A stretch of DNA of 64,000 bases, taken from assembly GCA_947492905.1 (NCBI GenBank), contig CANLOL010000001.1:660578-724577 (forward strand), in the 5' to 3' direction. Each line of letters starts with the position of its first letter. Positions within the stretch are counted from its first letter, which is position 1. The DNA comes from an uncultured Sphingorhabdus sp. GTDB lineage: Bacteria > Pseudomonadota > Alphaproteobacteria > Sphingomonadales > Sphingomonadaceae. Below are positions 54,791 to 63,410 of this stretch, one piece after another. The position numbers and the translations under genes were made by a program. Below the pieces are notes generated by a model, which was not told the origin of the DNA, did no database searches, and saw nothing but the letters and a program-made list of their open reading frames with translations.

Positions 54791-55893
54791 ATGAAATATA
54801 TCTATCAATATGACCAATGGCCCAATTTCAATTGGCAAGATGATGTGGTCAATGCGGCCCTAATTACCGTTCGCTACCATCAAGGGCACTTGATTGGTCG
54901 GATGGAAGCCCTTGGTTTTGATTTCCGGGGTGAGGCGGTTTTAACCACTCTTACAAATGATGTTTTAAATCTAACGAAATAGAGGGCGAGGCGCTCGATA
55001 AGGCTCAGGTGCGCTCTTCTATCGCTTGCAGGTTGGGAATGGACATAAACGGCCTTGTTCCTGCGGATCGCAATGTCGAGGCCGTTGTTGAGATGATGCT
55101 GGATGCAAAGCAGAATTTTAATATACCGATCACGGCGGATAGATTGTTTGACTGGCAAGCTGCATTGTTTCCAACGGGGCGCAGCGGCATGGCCAAAATT
55201 ATAACAGGCAATTGGCGTGATGATAGTGATGGCTGTATGCAACTTGTCTCTGGTCCCTTTGGACGTGAGAAAGTGCATTATGAAGCACCACAAGCGGCTA
55301 ATCTTAATTCGGAAATGACCGCATTTCTCAATTGGTTTGAAACCAAAAATGATGTTGACACTGTTTTGAAATCCGCTTTGGCGCATTTATATTCTGTGAC
55401 TATTCACCCTTTTGAGGATGGTAATGGACGGATTGCAAGGGCGATATCCGATATGTCACTCGCTCGCTCTGAAAACAGCGCCCAGCGTTTTTATTCTATG
55501 TCGTCGCAAATTAGGAAAGAGCGCAAAGCTTATGATGAAATATTAGAACGTACCCAAAAAGGCGGCCTTGATATCACCCACTGGATATTATGGTTTTTAG
55601 AGACCTTAGCCAATGCGTTCGATTTGGCAGAGGATGAATTGCAAAAAATATTCCAGAAAGCGCAATTTTGGGACCGCCATAGAAACACCGCTTTGAACGA
55701 ACGGCAGCGGGCAATGCTTAATCGCCTGTTGGATGGGTTTGATGGCAAGCTCACATCATCTAAATGGGCAAAGATTATGAAGGTATCGCAAGACACCGCA
55801 AGCCGAGATATTAATGGTCTCATCAGCCATTCGATTTTGAAAAAAGAAGCCGCTGGTGGCCGCAGTACGAGTTATGTTTTGAATTTCCACTAG
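54791..55893 (+). pseudogene. Fic family protein (DUF4172), split by a -1 frame change
   Basis: Fic proteins attach AMP (or other nucleotides) to target proteins. Residues 1-60 form the DUF4172 N-terminus (MKYIYQYDQWPNFNWQDDVV). The frame meets TAG at 54980, while the frame -1 to it continues NEIEGEALDKAQVRSSIA with the inhibitory-type SxxIEGE segment. The catalytic loop is TIHPFEDGNGRIARAISD, complete, and a winged helix (LTSSKWAKIMKVSQDTASRD) ends the protein. The switch falls on the heptamer TTTAAAT (54964-54970, read T TTA AAT); slipping there gives a normal 367-residue Fic protein. Programmed frameshifting, a one-base deletion or a sequence error are all possible; marked pseudogene for caution. 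Confidence 0.75.
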
Positions 55894-55953
55894 GTTCAGA
55901 CAGGTGACCAATCTACATAAATAAGGATGTTGATAGAAAAACTAATACTGTCA

Positions 55954-56841
55954 TTAATCAGTAATCGCCCGCAAAGCCAATTCAAATGCACCTGTGATGC
56001 CAGATAGGTTCCCTAATAAGGGGGCGGTAATGTATCTATCTTTGTCATATGCAAAATAGCCGTTGGAATAATCTTCGACCTTCATTTTAACATTCTCTAG
56101 CAATCCATCGCTTTGCATCACACCGCCGCCCAATATGATCCGCTGCGGTGAATATAGTGCCAACAATGTTATGCAAAGTTGCGCCAGATAATCGGCGATG
56201 ATGCCATGCGCTTCATGATTATTTGGTAGGTCCGATAATGATGCGCCCCAACGCGCCATTATAGCAGGGCCCGATGCTAATCCCTCTAAACAATCACCAT
56301 GAAAAGAGCATATGCCCTTAAATTGCATATCCTCTTTGTGCCTGCGCGGATAGATATGCCCCATCTCAGGATGCGCAGCGCCATGCACCAATGCGCCGTT
56401 CACTATGGCCCCCGCACCTATGCCCGTCCCAACGGTGATATATATTGCGTCGCATCCTTGTGCTGCGCCATGGGCATATTCGCCCAATATAGCGCCATTA
56501 ACATCGGTATCGAACCCCACAGGGCAACCCAATGCTTTTCCCAAATAAGGCGCAACATCGGTGTCGCTCCAATGGGGCTTTGTGGTTTGCGTGATATATC
56601 CCCATTTGGGCGCAGATTGATCCAGTTCAACAGGGCCAAAGCATGATATACCTAGAGCGGATATTTTGCCATATTGCGCGCTTTGTCCATGAAACCACGA
56701 TATTGCTGCTGATAATGTTTCATCTGGAGTCGTTGTTGGGATTATGGTTTGCGCGATAATTTGGTTATATGCTCTGCCAATAGCGAGAACAAATTTGGTG
56801 CCGCCTGCTTCAATAGCGCCGATAATTGGTCCATCAGGCAT
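55954..56841 (-). CDS. ROK family fructokinase
   Basis: 295 residues from ATG 56841 (GGGAAGA five bases upstream; a weaker ATG at 56853). ROK kinase: N-terminal phosphate loop IGAIEAGGTKFVLAIG, ROK signature with zinc ligands HPEMGHIYPRRHKEDMQFKG and ICSFHGDCLEGLASGPA, and GGGVMQSDG near the C-terminus. The IEAGGTKF start and the His/Cys pattern are those of ScrK-type fructokinases. It phosphorylates fructose released from sucrose by the GH68 enzyme. The start overlaps the GH68 stop by 8 bp, so translation is coupled. Confidence 0.88.
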   Translation of the reverse strand: MPDGPIIGAIEAGGTKFVLAIGRAYNQIIAQTIIPTTTPDETLSAAISWFHGQSAQYGKISALGISCFGPVELDQSAPKWGYITQTTKPHWSDTDVAPYLGKALGCPVGFDTDVNGAILGEYAHGAAQGCDAIYITVGTGIGAGAIVNGALVHGAAHPEMGHIYPRRHKEDMQFKGICSFHGDCLEGLASGPAIMARWGASLSDLPNNHEAHGIIADYLAQLCITLLALYSPQRIILGGGVMQSDGLLENVKMKVEDYSNGYFAYDKDRYITAPLLGNLSGITGAFELALRAITD

Positions 56842-57970
56842 ATTTCTTCCCATCGCCTATATGCGTATCACATAATATAGCATTATTGCCATTAAGCGAC
56901 AAATATAGAAATGGAGCAGGGGTTCCGGCAAAGCTGGAAGCAGCCAATGCTTTATCATTCTCTATAGAGCGACCACATAATCCCCAATGATCGATAAAAC
57001 TGCTAACCAATAATTCTGCCGTGACGTTCCAGCTATAACATTGTTTGGGTTCTTCGGCAGGATTGGCTAGCACAAGCCCTGTTCCGTTCAAGGGTTGATA
57101 ATCACCAAATAAACTGTCCGCGACCATGCCATATAATCCTGTTGGGCCGACGGCACCACTGGGATCAAATGTTTCTGATTGGGTCACCCAGAACAGATAA
57201 TATAAACCGTTTTTGACGACTATGTGGGCGCGTTCCAATTCGTTATTGACGCCATCAGCATGTAATAATGGCGGTAATAATTGCCACGCACCGTCATTAT
57301 CACGCTGCGCGACACCAATTGCTCCATTATAATGGGTTTTCGCCCCAGCAAGAGATGCAGAAAATAACAGATATTCTTTACCGTCAGCAGGGTCACAAAA
57401 ATAGGCAGGATCACGAAATGCTGTAATCTTACCAGGTTCACCATCTTGTTGATCAGCGCATTCATAATCATCGCCCGTATTTATGATGGATTCCACGGGT
57501 TGTGACCAATCACTAATTTGGCCATCAGCCTGCAAAATTCCATGCGTCTCAAACAAGCGTTGTTGATAACCGCGCGGTGTATTCGCATTGCCAGCAGCGG
57601 TAAAAAAAAGAGATATTTTATCATCTTTGAGTATCGCAGAGCCAGCCCATTCGCGTTCATAACAGTCTATTTGATCGGGCAAAGTAGGGCCTAGATCATG
57701 CCATTGATTATTCACGAAATGCAATAATCTGATTTTTGCTTCAAAGTGACGGCGCGCTGGGTCTCCGTGATCAGTGGCTGAAAGTGCCATCCAGATAGAG
57801 CCGCCTGCTATTTCAGCGATGCTGCCATCGATGGTTTGGATGGGCCACATATCCCATAACATCAGGTCTGATATTATCGGTATAGTCTGTTCTTTGGTTA
57901 TAACCGGTACGGTAGAAAATTGCTGATTTGCAATTCCCGAAACATGTTCGGCTGTCCACGCGGATGTCAT
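56834..57970 (-). CDS. GH68 enzyme (levansucrase/sucrose hydrolase), no signal peptide
   Basis: 378 residues from ATG 57970 (CAGGAA upstream). GH68 five-bladed propeller: nucleophile D40 in LWDMWPIQ, transition-state Asp187 in FRDPAY, acid/base E246 in ELERAH, and family blocks REWAGSA, GPTGLYGMV and YQPLNGTGLVL. It splits sucrose or transfers fructosyl groups. No leader peptide is present; the related Zymomonas levansucrase also lacks one. With an importer next to it, a cytosolic or periplasm-independent sucrase is likely. Operon: TonB receptor, GH68, ROK. A 7-bp-stem hairpin separates it from the receptor gene. Confidence 0.88.
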   Translation of the reverse strand: MTSAWTAEHVSGIANQQFSTVPVITKEQTIPIISDLMLWDMWPIQTIDGSIAEIAGGSIWMALSATDHGDPARRHFEAKIRLLHFVNNQWHDLGPTLPDQIDCYEREWAGSAILKDDKISLFFTAAGNANTPRGYQQRLFETHGILQADGQISDWSQPVESIINTGDDYECADQQDGEPGKITAFRDPAYFCDPADGKEYLLFSASLAGAKTHYNGAIGVAQRDNDGAWQLLPPLLHADGVNNELERAHIVVKNGLYYLFWVTQSETFDPSGAVGPTGLYGMVADSLFGDYQPLNGTGLVLANPAEEPKQCYSWNVTAELLVSSFIDHWGLCGRSIENDKALAASSFAGTPAPFLYLSLNGNNAILCDTHIGDGKKYA

Positions 57971-57998
57971 GGTTATTCGATTCCTGAATATATAGTGC

Positions 57999-58032
57999 AA
58001 ACGGCCAGACTGACTATACAGCCCAGCCGTTT
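57999..58032 (-). other. Intercistronic hairpin between receptor and GH68 genes
   Basis: Minus-strand AAACGGC ... GCCGTTT, seven perfect pairs with a 20-nt interior that may fold further. It lies directly after the TonB receptor stop. With only three T after the stem it is more likely an mRNA-stabilising or attenuating structure than a full terminator, lowering GH68/ROK expression relative to the receptor. Confidence 0.35.
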
Positions 58033-58040
58033 ATTAGGGA

Positions 58041-60485
58041 TTAAAAATCGAAACGTACAGCGGCAGAGATTGTTCGACCATTAATCGAACGTGCTCTCAC
58101 TATACCATTGCCCGGAATATTCCCTTCTTCAGCTTCAGTAAATCCAGTGGTGTTGAACAAATTATTCGCATTAATCGAAAATTGCACACGCTCCACTGGA
58201 CGCACGGAGAAGAAAGCATTCACTTGGGCAAATCCAGGCAATACCAATCCTTCATTGTCCTGCGCAAAGCTAGAGGTAGTACCAACAATATTGGCACCTA
58301 CCGTGAAGAAGTCATTCGCATATTGCGGCGTGATTTGATAGATGAAATCAGCCTGACGGCGCGGTCTATTGCCTTCATTAGCGGGTGATATAGAATCGCT
58401 GGTAATGATGGCATCGGTATAAGTAGCGCCAGCAGAAACAGAGAAGTTCCCGATATTATAAACACCTTCTAGCTCTACACCATTGGCGCGATAGCTTCGG
58501 CTGAATACTGTTTGCGTGGTAGCTTCGAAATTTTCCTCGGTTGTTGTTGCATGGAAAAATGTACCATAGAATTGAACAGCGCCAGTTCTATATTTTACAC
58601 CAGCTTCTACCTGTTCAACAAAATCAATCGCTACATCTGTGTTTAATAGCGCACCTGTCGCATTATCAATATTATTGCTATTGAACAAAATACGGTCCGC
58701 ATTGGCACGGCCACCGCGGCTATAACGAGCGAAAACCGACAGATCATCATTCAGCAGATAATTGGCACCAAAGGAATAGCTGGTATAATCATAATTATAA
58801 TTAACAAGCCCAGGATTGCCCAATGGAATAATGCTGGTTTGCTCTTCTGCAGGAGAAATAACGCCATCGCTATTCACATCAATCGCGGCAACACCAACAC
58901 GGCCATCGCCTAAATCAGCACCAAATACTTCGCCGTCCGCTGAACCGAAATCAAAACGGATCGATGCGTCTAGGGTTAGATTATTGGTTTGAAATGTTGC
59001 TGCTGCAAAAGGAGCATTTGTATCATAATTCACATCATATACTCTGCGGCAGCAATTGCCAAAGAATGATGCGCCAAAGGCCACAGTGCCATTTTGCGTT
59101 ACAACATTGCCATCGCCATCAACAGCATCGATTAAACCGGCTTCACCATCGCCGCGCACTTCAAGAAGATGCGATGTCCAAAGCCATTCGGTATTAATGT
59201 CTTGGAATGATTTATAGAAACCACCGGTTAGGCTTAAGCTGCTGCTGCCGAAATCAAATTCTTTGGTTAGGCGGAAATCATTGGTTATATTGTCTAGGCT
59301 GTTTAGGTTCACGTTAAACAATACGATACGCGCTACTAAACTGTTGGGGTCAACGGCTTGACCTGCGCTTGCACCATTAAAGAATTGCAAGCTTGCACCA
59401 TCGCCAAAATCACCCGCAACATTCGCTGCTGTATCAATGGATGCTGGGAACGGTGATGTGAAAGAACCTGAAACATCAGCATAGCGGAAACGGTTGGTCA
59501 AAAACAAACCATCGGCCACTTCAATTTCTGTTTCAAAACCAAGCGCTGCTACTAATGGACGTTGGCCATCGCGAATATCAAACGTGTCTGGATTATTATT
59601 GGCATCCAAACTTACAGAGCTGATGAAGTTCGCAGAATGCAGACTGTCTTCGTTAATGTCAAAATTAGCAACATTATTAAATTCAGGGTCCGCATCCGTA
59701 CCCGTTACCAAAACAGGGTTTGGCAAATAAGCAACTGCGCGATCATTTAGATATTTACCATGAACGCGGAAATAACCAGCGTCGAATTTTTTGGTGATGT
59801 TCAGCTTGATTTGACCGCCTCTATTGCCGTCAAAACCAATTTCGCGCGGGCCTTCGCCTTGGCGATAAAAGCCGCCGATGTGAAAGAATAAATCTTCGGC
59901 CAATTCACCGCCATAATCGGCATCAATGCGAAACTCGCCATAATCTAGGCCACCAAGCAATTGGATAGATCCGCCTTCTTGTTCGCCGGTTTTAGAAATC
60001 AAGTTGATGATACCACCGGGTGAGTTTGAAGCAAAAGTAGATGCTGAACCACCGCGAATAGATTCGACGCGCGCTACATTGAAATCAGAGCGCAAGAAAA
60101 TATCGGCATTACCAAATGTAATGTCACCAAATTCTAATACAGGCAATCCATCTTCATGTAGCTGTAGGAATTTTGCACCACCAGATGCAACGGGTAGGCC
60201 GCGCACTTGGATGTTTGCATTGCCTTCACCGCCAGAGGATTCAGAACGAATACCCGGTAAGTTGCGAAATAATTCTGCGACTGAGCGCGGAGCTGTTTGA
60301 TCAATAAAGTCTGGATCAAGCGAACTTACTGTAACGCTGGCTTCCAATGGGTTTTGACCTCTAGCTACGCCTGTTACGACAATGATGTCACCCTCTTCTT
60401 CTTCGGCGGGGGTTTCTTGCGCATATGCAGGCGCCACTGACATTGATAATGCTGTACTTGCTATTAAAATATTACGAAATTTCAT
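58041..60485 (-). CDS. TonB-dependent receptor (sucrose locus)
   Basis: 814 residues from ATG 60485 (GGGAGAG nine bases upstream). Signal peptide 1-23 (ends APAYAQ). Plug domain about 40-165 (GDIIVVTGVARGQNPLEASV, then FRNLPGIRSESSGGEGN, and TFASNSPGGIINLISKTGEQ), 22-stranded barrel with the C-terminal Phe (ISAAVRFDF). It takes up an oligosaccharide, here probably sucrose, across the outer membrane with TonB energy. Divergent from the MFS transporter across two LacI-type operators. The substrate is inferred from the GH68, fructokinase and MFS neighbours. Size and fold fit sucrose receptors of Xanthomonas/Caulobacter CUT loci. Confidence 0.9.
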   Translation of the reverse strand: MKFRNILIASTALSMSVAPAYAQETPAEEEEGDIIVVTGVARGQNPLEASVTVSSLDPDFIDQTAPRSVAELFRNLPGIRSESSGGEGNANIQVRGLPVASGGAKFLQLHEDGLPVLEFGDITFGNADIFLRSDFNVARVESIRGGSASTFASNSPGGIINLISKTGEQEGGSIQLLGGLDYGEFRIDADYGGELAEDLFFHIGGFYRQGEGPREIGFDGNRGGQIKLNITKKFDAGYFRVHGKYLNDRAVAYLPNPVLVTGTDADPEFNNVANFDINEDSLHSANFISSVSLDANNNPDTFDIRDGQRPLVAALGFETEIEVADGLFLTNRFRYADVSGSFTSPFPASIDTAANVAGDFGDGASLQFFNGASAGQAVDPNSLVARIVLFNVNLNSLDNITNDFRLTKEFDFGSSSLSLTGGFYKSFQDINTEWLWTSHLLEVRGDGEAGLIDAVDGDGNVVTQNGTVAFGASFFGNCCRRVYDVNYDTNAPFAAATFQTNNLTLDASIRFDFGSADGEVFGADLGDGRVGVAAIDVNSDGVISPAEEQTSIIPLGNPGLVNYNYDYTSYSFGANYLLNDDLSVFARYSRGGRANADRILFNSNNIDNATGALLNTDVAIDFVEQVEAGVKYRTGAVQFYGTFFHATTTEENFEATTQTVFSRSYRANGVELEGVYNIGNFSVSAGATYTDAIITSDSISPANEGNRPRRQADFIYQITPQYANDFFTVGANIVGTTSSFAQDNEGLVLPGFAQVNAFFSVRPVERVQFSINANNLFNTTGFTEAEEGNIPGNGIVRARSINGRTISAAVRFDF

Positions 60486-60566
60486 TTCATTCTCTCCCAT
60501 TTCAATCCCCTCACGCTATGCATTAAATTTGCATTTCTATCGTGATTCACATTTTAGTAATCCAAT

Positions 60567-60584
60567 CTTGCAATCGATTGCAAG
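60567..60584. promoter_or_regulatory. LacI-type operator O1
   Basis: CTTGCAATCGATTGCAAG, an 18-bp perfect palindrome with the central CG typical of LacI/GalR operators, 82 bp upstream of the TonB receptor ATG. The likely binder is the LacI protein at 62101. Confidence 0.8.
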
Positions 60585-60589
60585 AATTA

Positions 60590-60607
60590 TTTGCAATCGT
60601 TTGCAAA
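60590..60607. promoter_or_regulatory. LacI-type operator O2
   Basis: TTTGCAATCGTTTGCAAA, the same type with one central mismatch (GT for AT), centre 23 bp from O1 (about two helical turns). Both lie in the divergent receptor/transporter promoter, allowing cooperative repression. Confidence 0.8.
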
Positions 60608-60740
60608 TGAGTTTAGAAGCGTTGCGAGAATATCACATTCTGCAACAACGATTGAGTCTTGCGGTGCTGTTAAAAGCTTATTAGCCCTAGCATATCGTTA
60701 AAGACTATTCATTGATCGGAATGGCTTTGGGAGAGAATAT

Positions 60741-62063
60741 ATGTTGAGCGTAGCAAGTAAACCGCGGCTTTCACTGCCGCGCATTGTCGAAATGAATATC
60801 GGCTTTTTCGGTTTGCAATTTAGTTTTGGTCTACAACAGGCCAATATGGGCCCTATATATGGTTATTTAGGGGCGGATGAGGCCACGATGCCGCTTCTCT
60901 GGCTTGCTGGGCCTATGACCGGTCTGATTGTTCAGCCAATCGTTGGCGCTATGAGCGATCGCACTTTGTCACGCTTTGGACGGCGTACCCCTTATTTTCT
61001 TATTGGCGCTATTCTCTGCACCATCTGTCTATTCTTCATGCCCTTATCGCCTACATTATGGGTTGCTGCTTCATTGTTGTGGATATTGGATGCTGGTAAT
61101 AATATTACGATGGAGCCTTATCGCGCTTATGTCGCTGACAGATTGGCTGAGGATCAACGGTCGGCTGGTTTTCTGACACAAAGCGCCTTTACGGGGCTTG
61201 CGCAGACATTGTCCTATCTTGCGCCCACATTATTGGCCATGGTTGTTGATCGCAATATGCTGGATGGCAATGGAATTCCTGTGGTCGTTCGCATCGCATT
61301 TATCATTGGTGCGATATTATCGATCAGCACAATATTATGGTCGGTAATTCGCGTGCCAGAATTACCATTGGAAGAAGAAGAAATTAAAGCCATAGAAGAT
61401 AAGCCTGGTGGTATGTTGTCCATTTTTGTTGATATTTTTACGGCCATCCGCGAAATGCCTCCTGTGATGCGGCAATTAGCATTAGCCATGTTTTTTCAAT
61501 GGTATGCTATGTTTATATATTGGCAGTTCATCGCCTTCTCACTCTCACGCTCCTTATTTGGAACATCAGATACCAGCACCGAAGGTTTCAGAGAAGCTGG
61601 CCTTGTTGTCGGGCAAATTGGTGCTTTTTATAACTTTATTGCTTTTATTGGGGCAATTGCATTAATCCCCATCGTTCGTAAAATGGGCGTAAAGCCAGTT
61701 CATGCGGCATGTTTAATAGCATCTGGCGCAGCAATGCTCGTTATTCCAAATATCGACAATCAAGCTTGGCTCTTCATTCCGATGATAGGCATTGGTATCG
61801 GATGGGCTGGTATGATGGGCAATACTTATATCATGCTCGCCAATTCTATTCCGCCCGAACGTACCGGTATTTATATGGGTATATTTAACATGTTTATCGT
61901 GATTCCAATGCTGATTGAGACACTGACCATGCCCTTAATTTATGAGCCATTGTTGGGCGGCGATGCGCGCAACGCAATCATGTTTGGGGGTGTGTTAATG
62001 ATATGCGGTGCGATTGCTACTATGTTCATTAAGCTTGATCAGAAAGTGAAAATTACGAACTAA
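60741..62063 (+). CDS. MFS sugar transporter (sucrose/proton symporter type)
   Basis: 440 residues, about 12 membrane segments. N-terminal GFFGLQFSFGLQQANMGPIY, the MFS loop GAMSDRTLSRFGRRTPYFLI (RxGRR motif in the TM2-3 loop), and a second conserved block RAYVADRLAEDQRSAGFLTQ in TM4-5. Like the SUC/SLC45 sucrose symporters found in sphingomonad sugar loci. It moves the sugar from periplasm to cytosol. Ribosome site GGGAGAG precedes ATG 60741. Divergent from the receptor, controlled by O1/O2. Confidence 0.9.
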   Translation: MLSVASKPRLSLPRIVEMNIGFFGLQFSFGLQQANMGPIYGYLGADEATMPLLWLAGPMTGLIVQPIVGAMSDRTLSRFGRRTPYFLIGAILCTICLFFMPLSPTLWVAASLLWILDAGNNITMEPYRAYVADRLAEDQRSAGFLTQSAFTGLAQTLSYLAPTLLAMVVDRNMLDGNGIPVVVRIAFIIGAILSISTILWSVIRVPELPLEEEEIKAIEDKPGGMLSIFVDIFTAIREMPPVMRQLALAMFFQWYAMFIYWQFIAFSLSRSLFGTSDTSTEGFREAGLVVGQIGAFYNFIAFIGAIALIPIVRKMGVKPVHAACLIASGAAMLVIPNIDNQAWLFIPMIGIGIGWAGMMGNTYIMLANSIPPERTGIYMGIFNMFIVIPMLIETLTMPLIYEPLLGGDARNAIMFGGVLMICGAIATMFIKLDQKVKITN

Positions 62064-62100
62064 TATTTTAGCACTAAAGATTGGGCGAATTGCCCATGGA

Positions 62101-63105
62101 TTAGGCGCTGCTACGCTCTATTAATTCAGGTTCAATCACAACCGATCCGGCTACCTCCCCGGATAGGCGTTTGAACAATAATTCGATGAGCAAGGCGGCG
62201 CCTTTTGCTAAATCCTGCCTAATGGTCGTAAGCGGCGGTGTTGTATGCTGTGCTAATGCAACATCATCATAACCGATAACAGACACGTCTTCGGGTACTT
62301 TTAATCTGCGTTCGGTTAATGCTCTTATTGCGCTCATCGCAATAATATCGGATGCGGCAACAATCCCATCGGGCAAATCACCCTTGCCAAAATGATCAAC
62401 CAGCGCGCTATAGGCCGCCTCTGGTGTTAAATGCACATCAAGAACGCGTGCTTTATCTATATGGGCCTCTTTGCATGCATCCGCAAAGCCCTGTTGGCGT
62501 TCTGAAAATTCAGGGGCATGAATATTGCCCAAGAAAATGAGGTTTTTACGCCCCTTCGCAATTAAATGCTGCGCTGCCATTTTCCCGCCGCGATAATTAT
62601 CGCTGCCCACCGAGCAATAGCTTTTTCCTGGAATATCGCTACCCCATACCACCATAGGGATATAATTACGTCCAGCGCGTTCTATTGCCTCTAATTGATT
62701 GGATTGACCGATAACAATGATGCCATCAATACGCCCGCTGCTTACAATGCGATCAAGCCAATTGGCGTCTGTTGGCAACACGCGCGATAGCATTAAATCA
62801 TAACCGCGTGCGGTTAAACCATCGGCAAGGTGCCCCAGCATGGTGATGAAAAATGGATCTGAAAAATTTTGCCCCGTTTCATGGCCCAATGGCAAAACAA
62901 CACCAATGGATAATGTACGTTTCAGTCGTAAATTACGCGCTAATTCATTCGGTTTAAAATCATATTGTTCAGCGATTTTAATGATTTTATCGCGCGTTTT
63001 CTTATTGACGAGGTCGCTTCCTGCTAGGGCCCGCGAAGCAGTTGCTGTTGAAACACCGGCTAGCTGCGCAAGTTCTGAAATGGTGTTGAGTTTCATAGCG
63101 GACAT
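62101..63105 (-). CDS. LacI family transcriptional regulator
   Basis: 334 residues. HTH with hinge: TISELAQLAGVSTATASRAL (about 8-27) and NLRLKRTLSIGVVLPLGHE; periplasmic-binding-like effector domain following. Likely repressor of the sucrose genes, binding CTTGCAATCG-type palindromes at 60567 and 60590; the recognition helix reads STATASRAL, fitting TTGCAA-type operators. The inducer may be sucrose or fructose. Two ATGs (63105, 63096) are both possible. It is convergent with the MFS gene. Confidence 0.92.
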   Translation of the reverse strand: MSAMKLNTISELAQLAGVSTATASRALAGSDLVNKKTRDKIIKIAEQYDFKPNELARNLRLKRTLSIGVVLPLGHETGQNFSDPFFITMLGHLADGLTARGYDLMLSRVLPTDANWLDRIVSSGRIDGIIVIGQSNQLEAIERAGRNYIPMVVWGSDIPGKSYCSVGSDNYRGGKMAAQHLIAKGRKNLIFLGNIHAPEFSERQQGFADACKEAHIDKARVLDVHLTPEAAYSALVDHFGKGDLPDGIVAASDIIAMSAIRALTERRLKVPEDVSVIGYDDVALAQHTTPPLTTIRQDLAKGAALLIELLFKRLSGEVAGSVVIEPELIERSSA

Positions 63106-63410
63106 AATGTTTTTCTATCGCAGACTATCGGTAATATGCAAACCTTTATGGGACGTGATTACAAAATAGTCGAACAATCTGTGTCAATATAATTATCCCT
63201 ACAGAATATAAGGCGTATGGCCATTCAGATACCATCCGAATACTAACTCACAATATGCATAACGTTTCTCAATTCTTTACAAAGAATAAATATTGCTGAG
63301 ATTATGATTTATCTATGGATATTCATAGAACTTTTTAATGTATATTCCTAATATTAAATACTAATATATGTTTTAAATGAATATTAAGAATGGTTTCCTA
63401 TCATTAGACA
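63106..63410. other. Gene-free stretch before last gene
   Basis: About 300 bp, AT-rich, no credible frame. It contains ATTCTTTACAAAGAAT (63272-63287), a palindrome with 7-base arms that may be an operator for either neighbouring gene. Composition shifts clearly to AT here, marking the start of what looks like foreign DNA running off the right edge. Confidence 0.4.

Noticed and set aside
53705-55950. Second copy of the tRNA-Cys 3' end (attR) delimiting the island
   Set aside because: Not found by eye in the window; the island end cannot be set.
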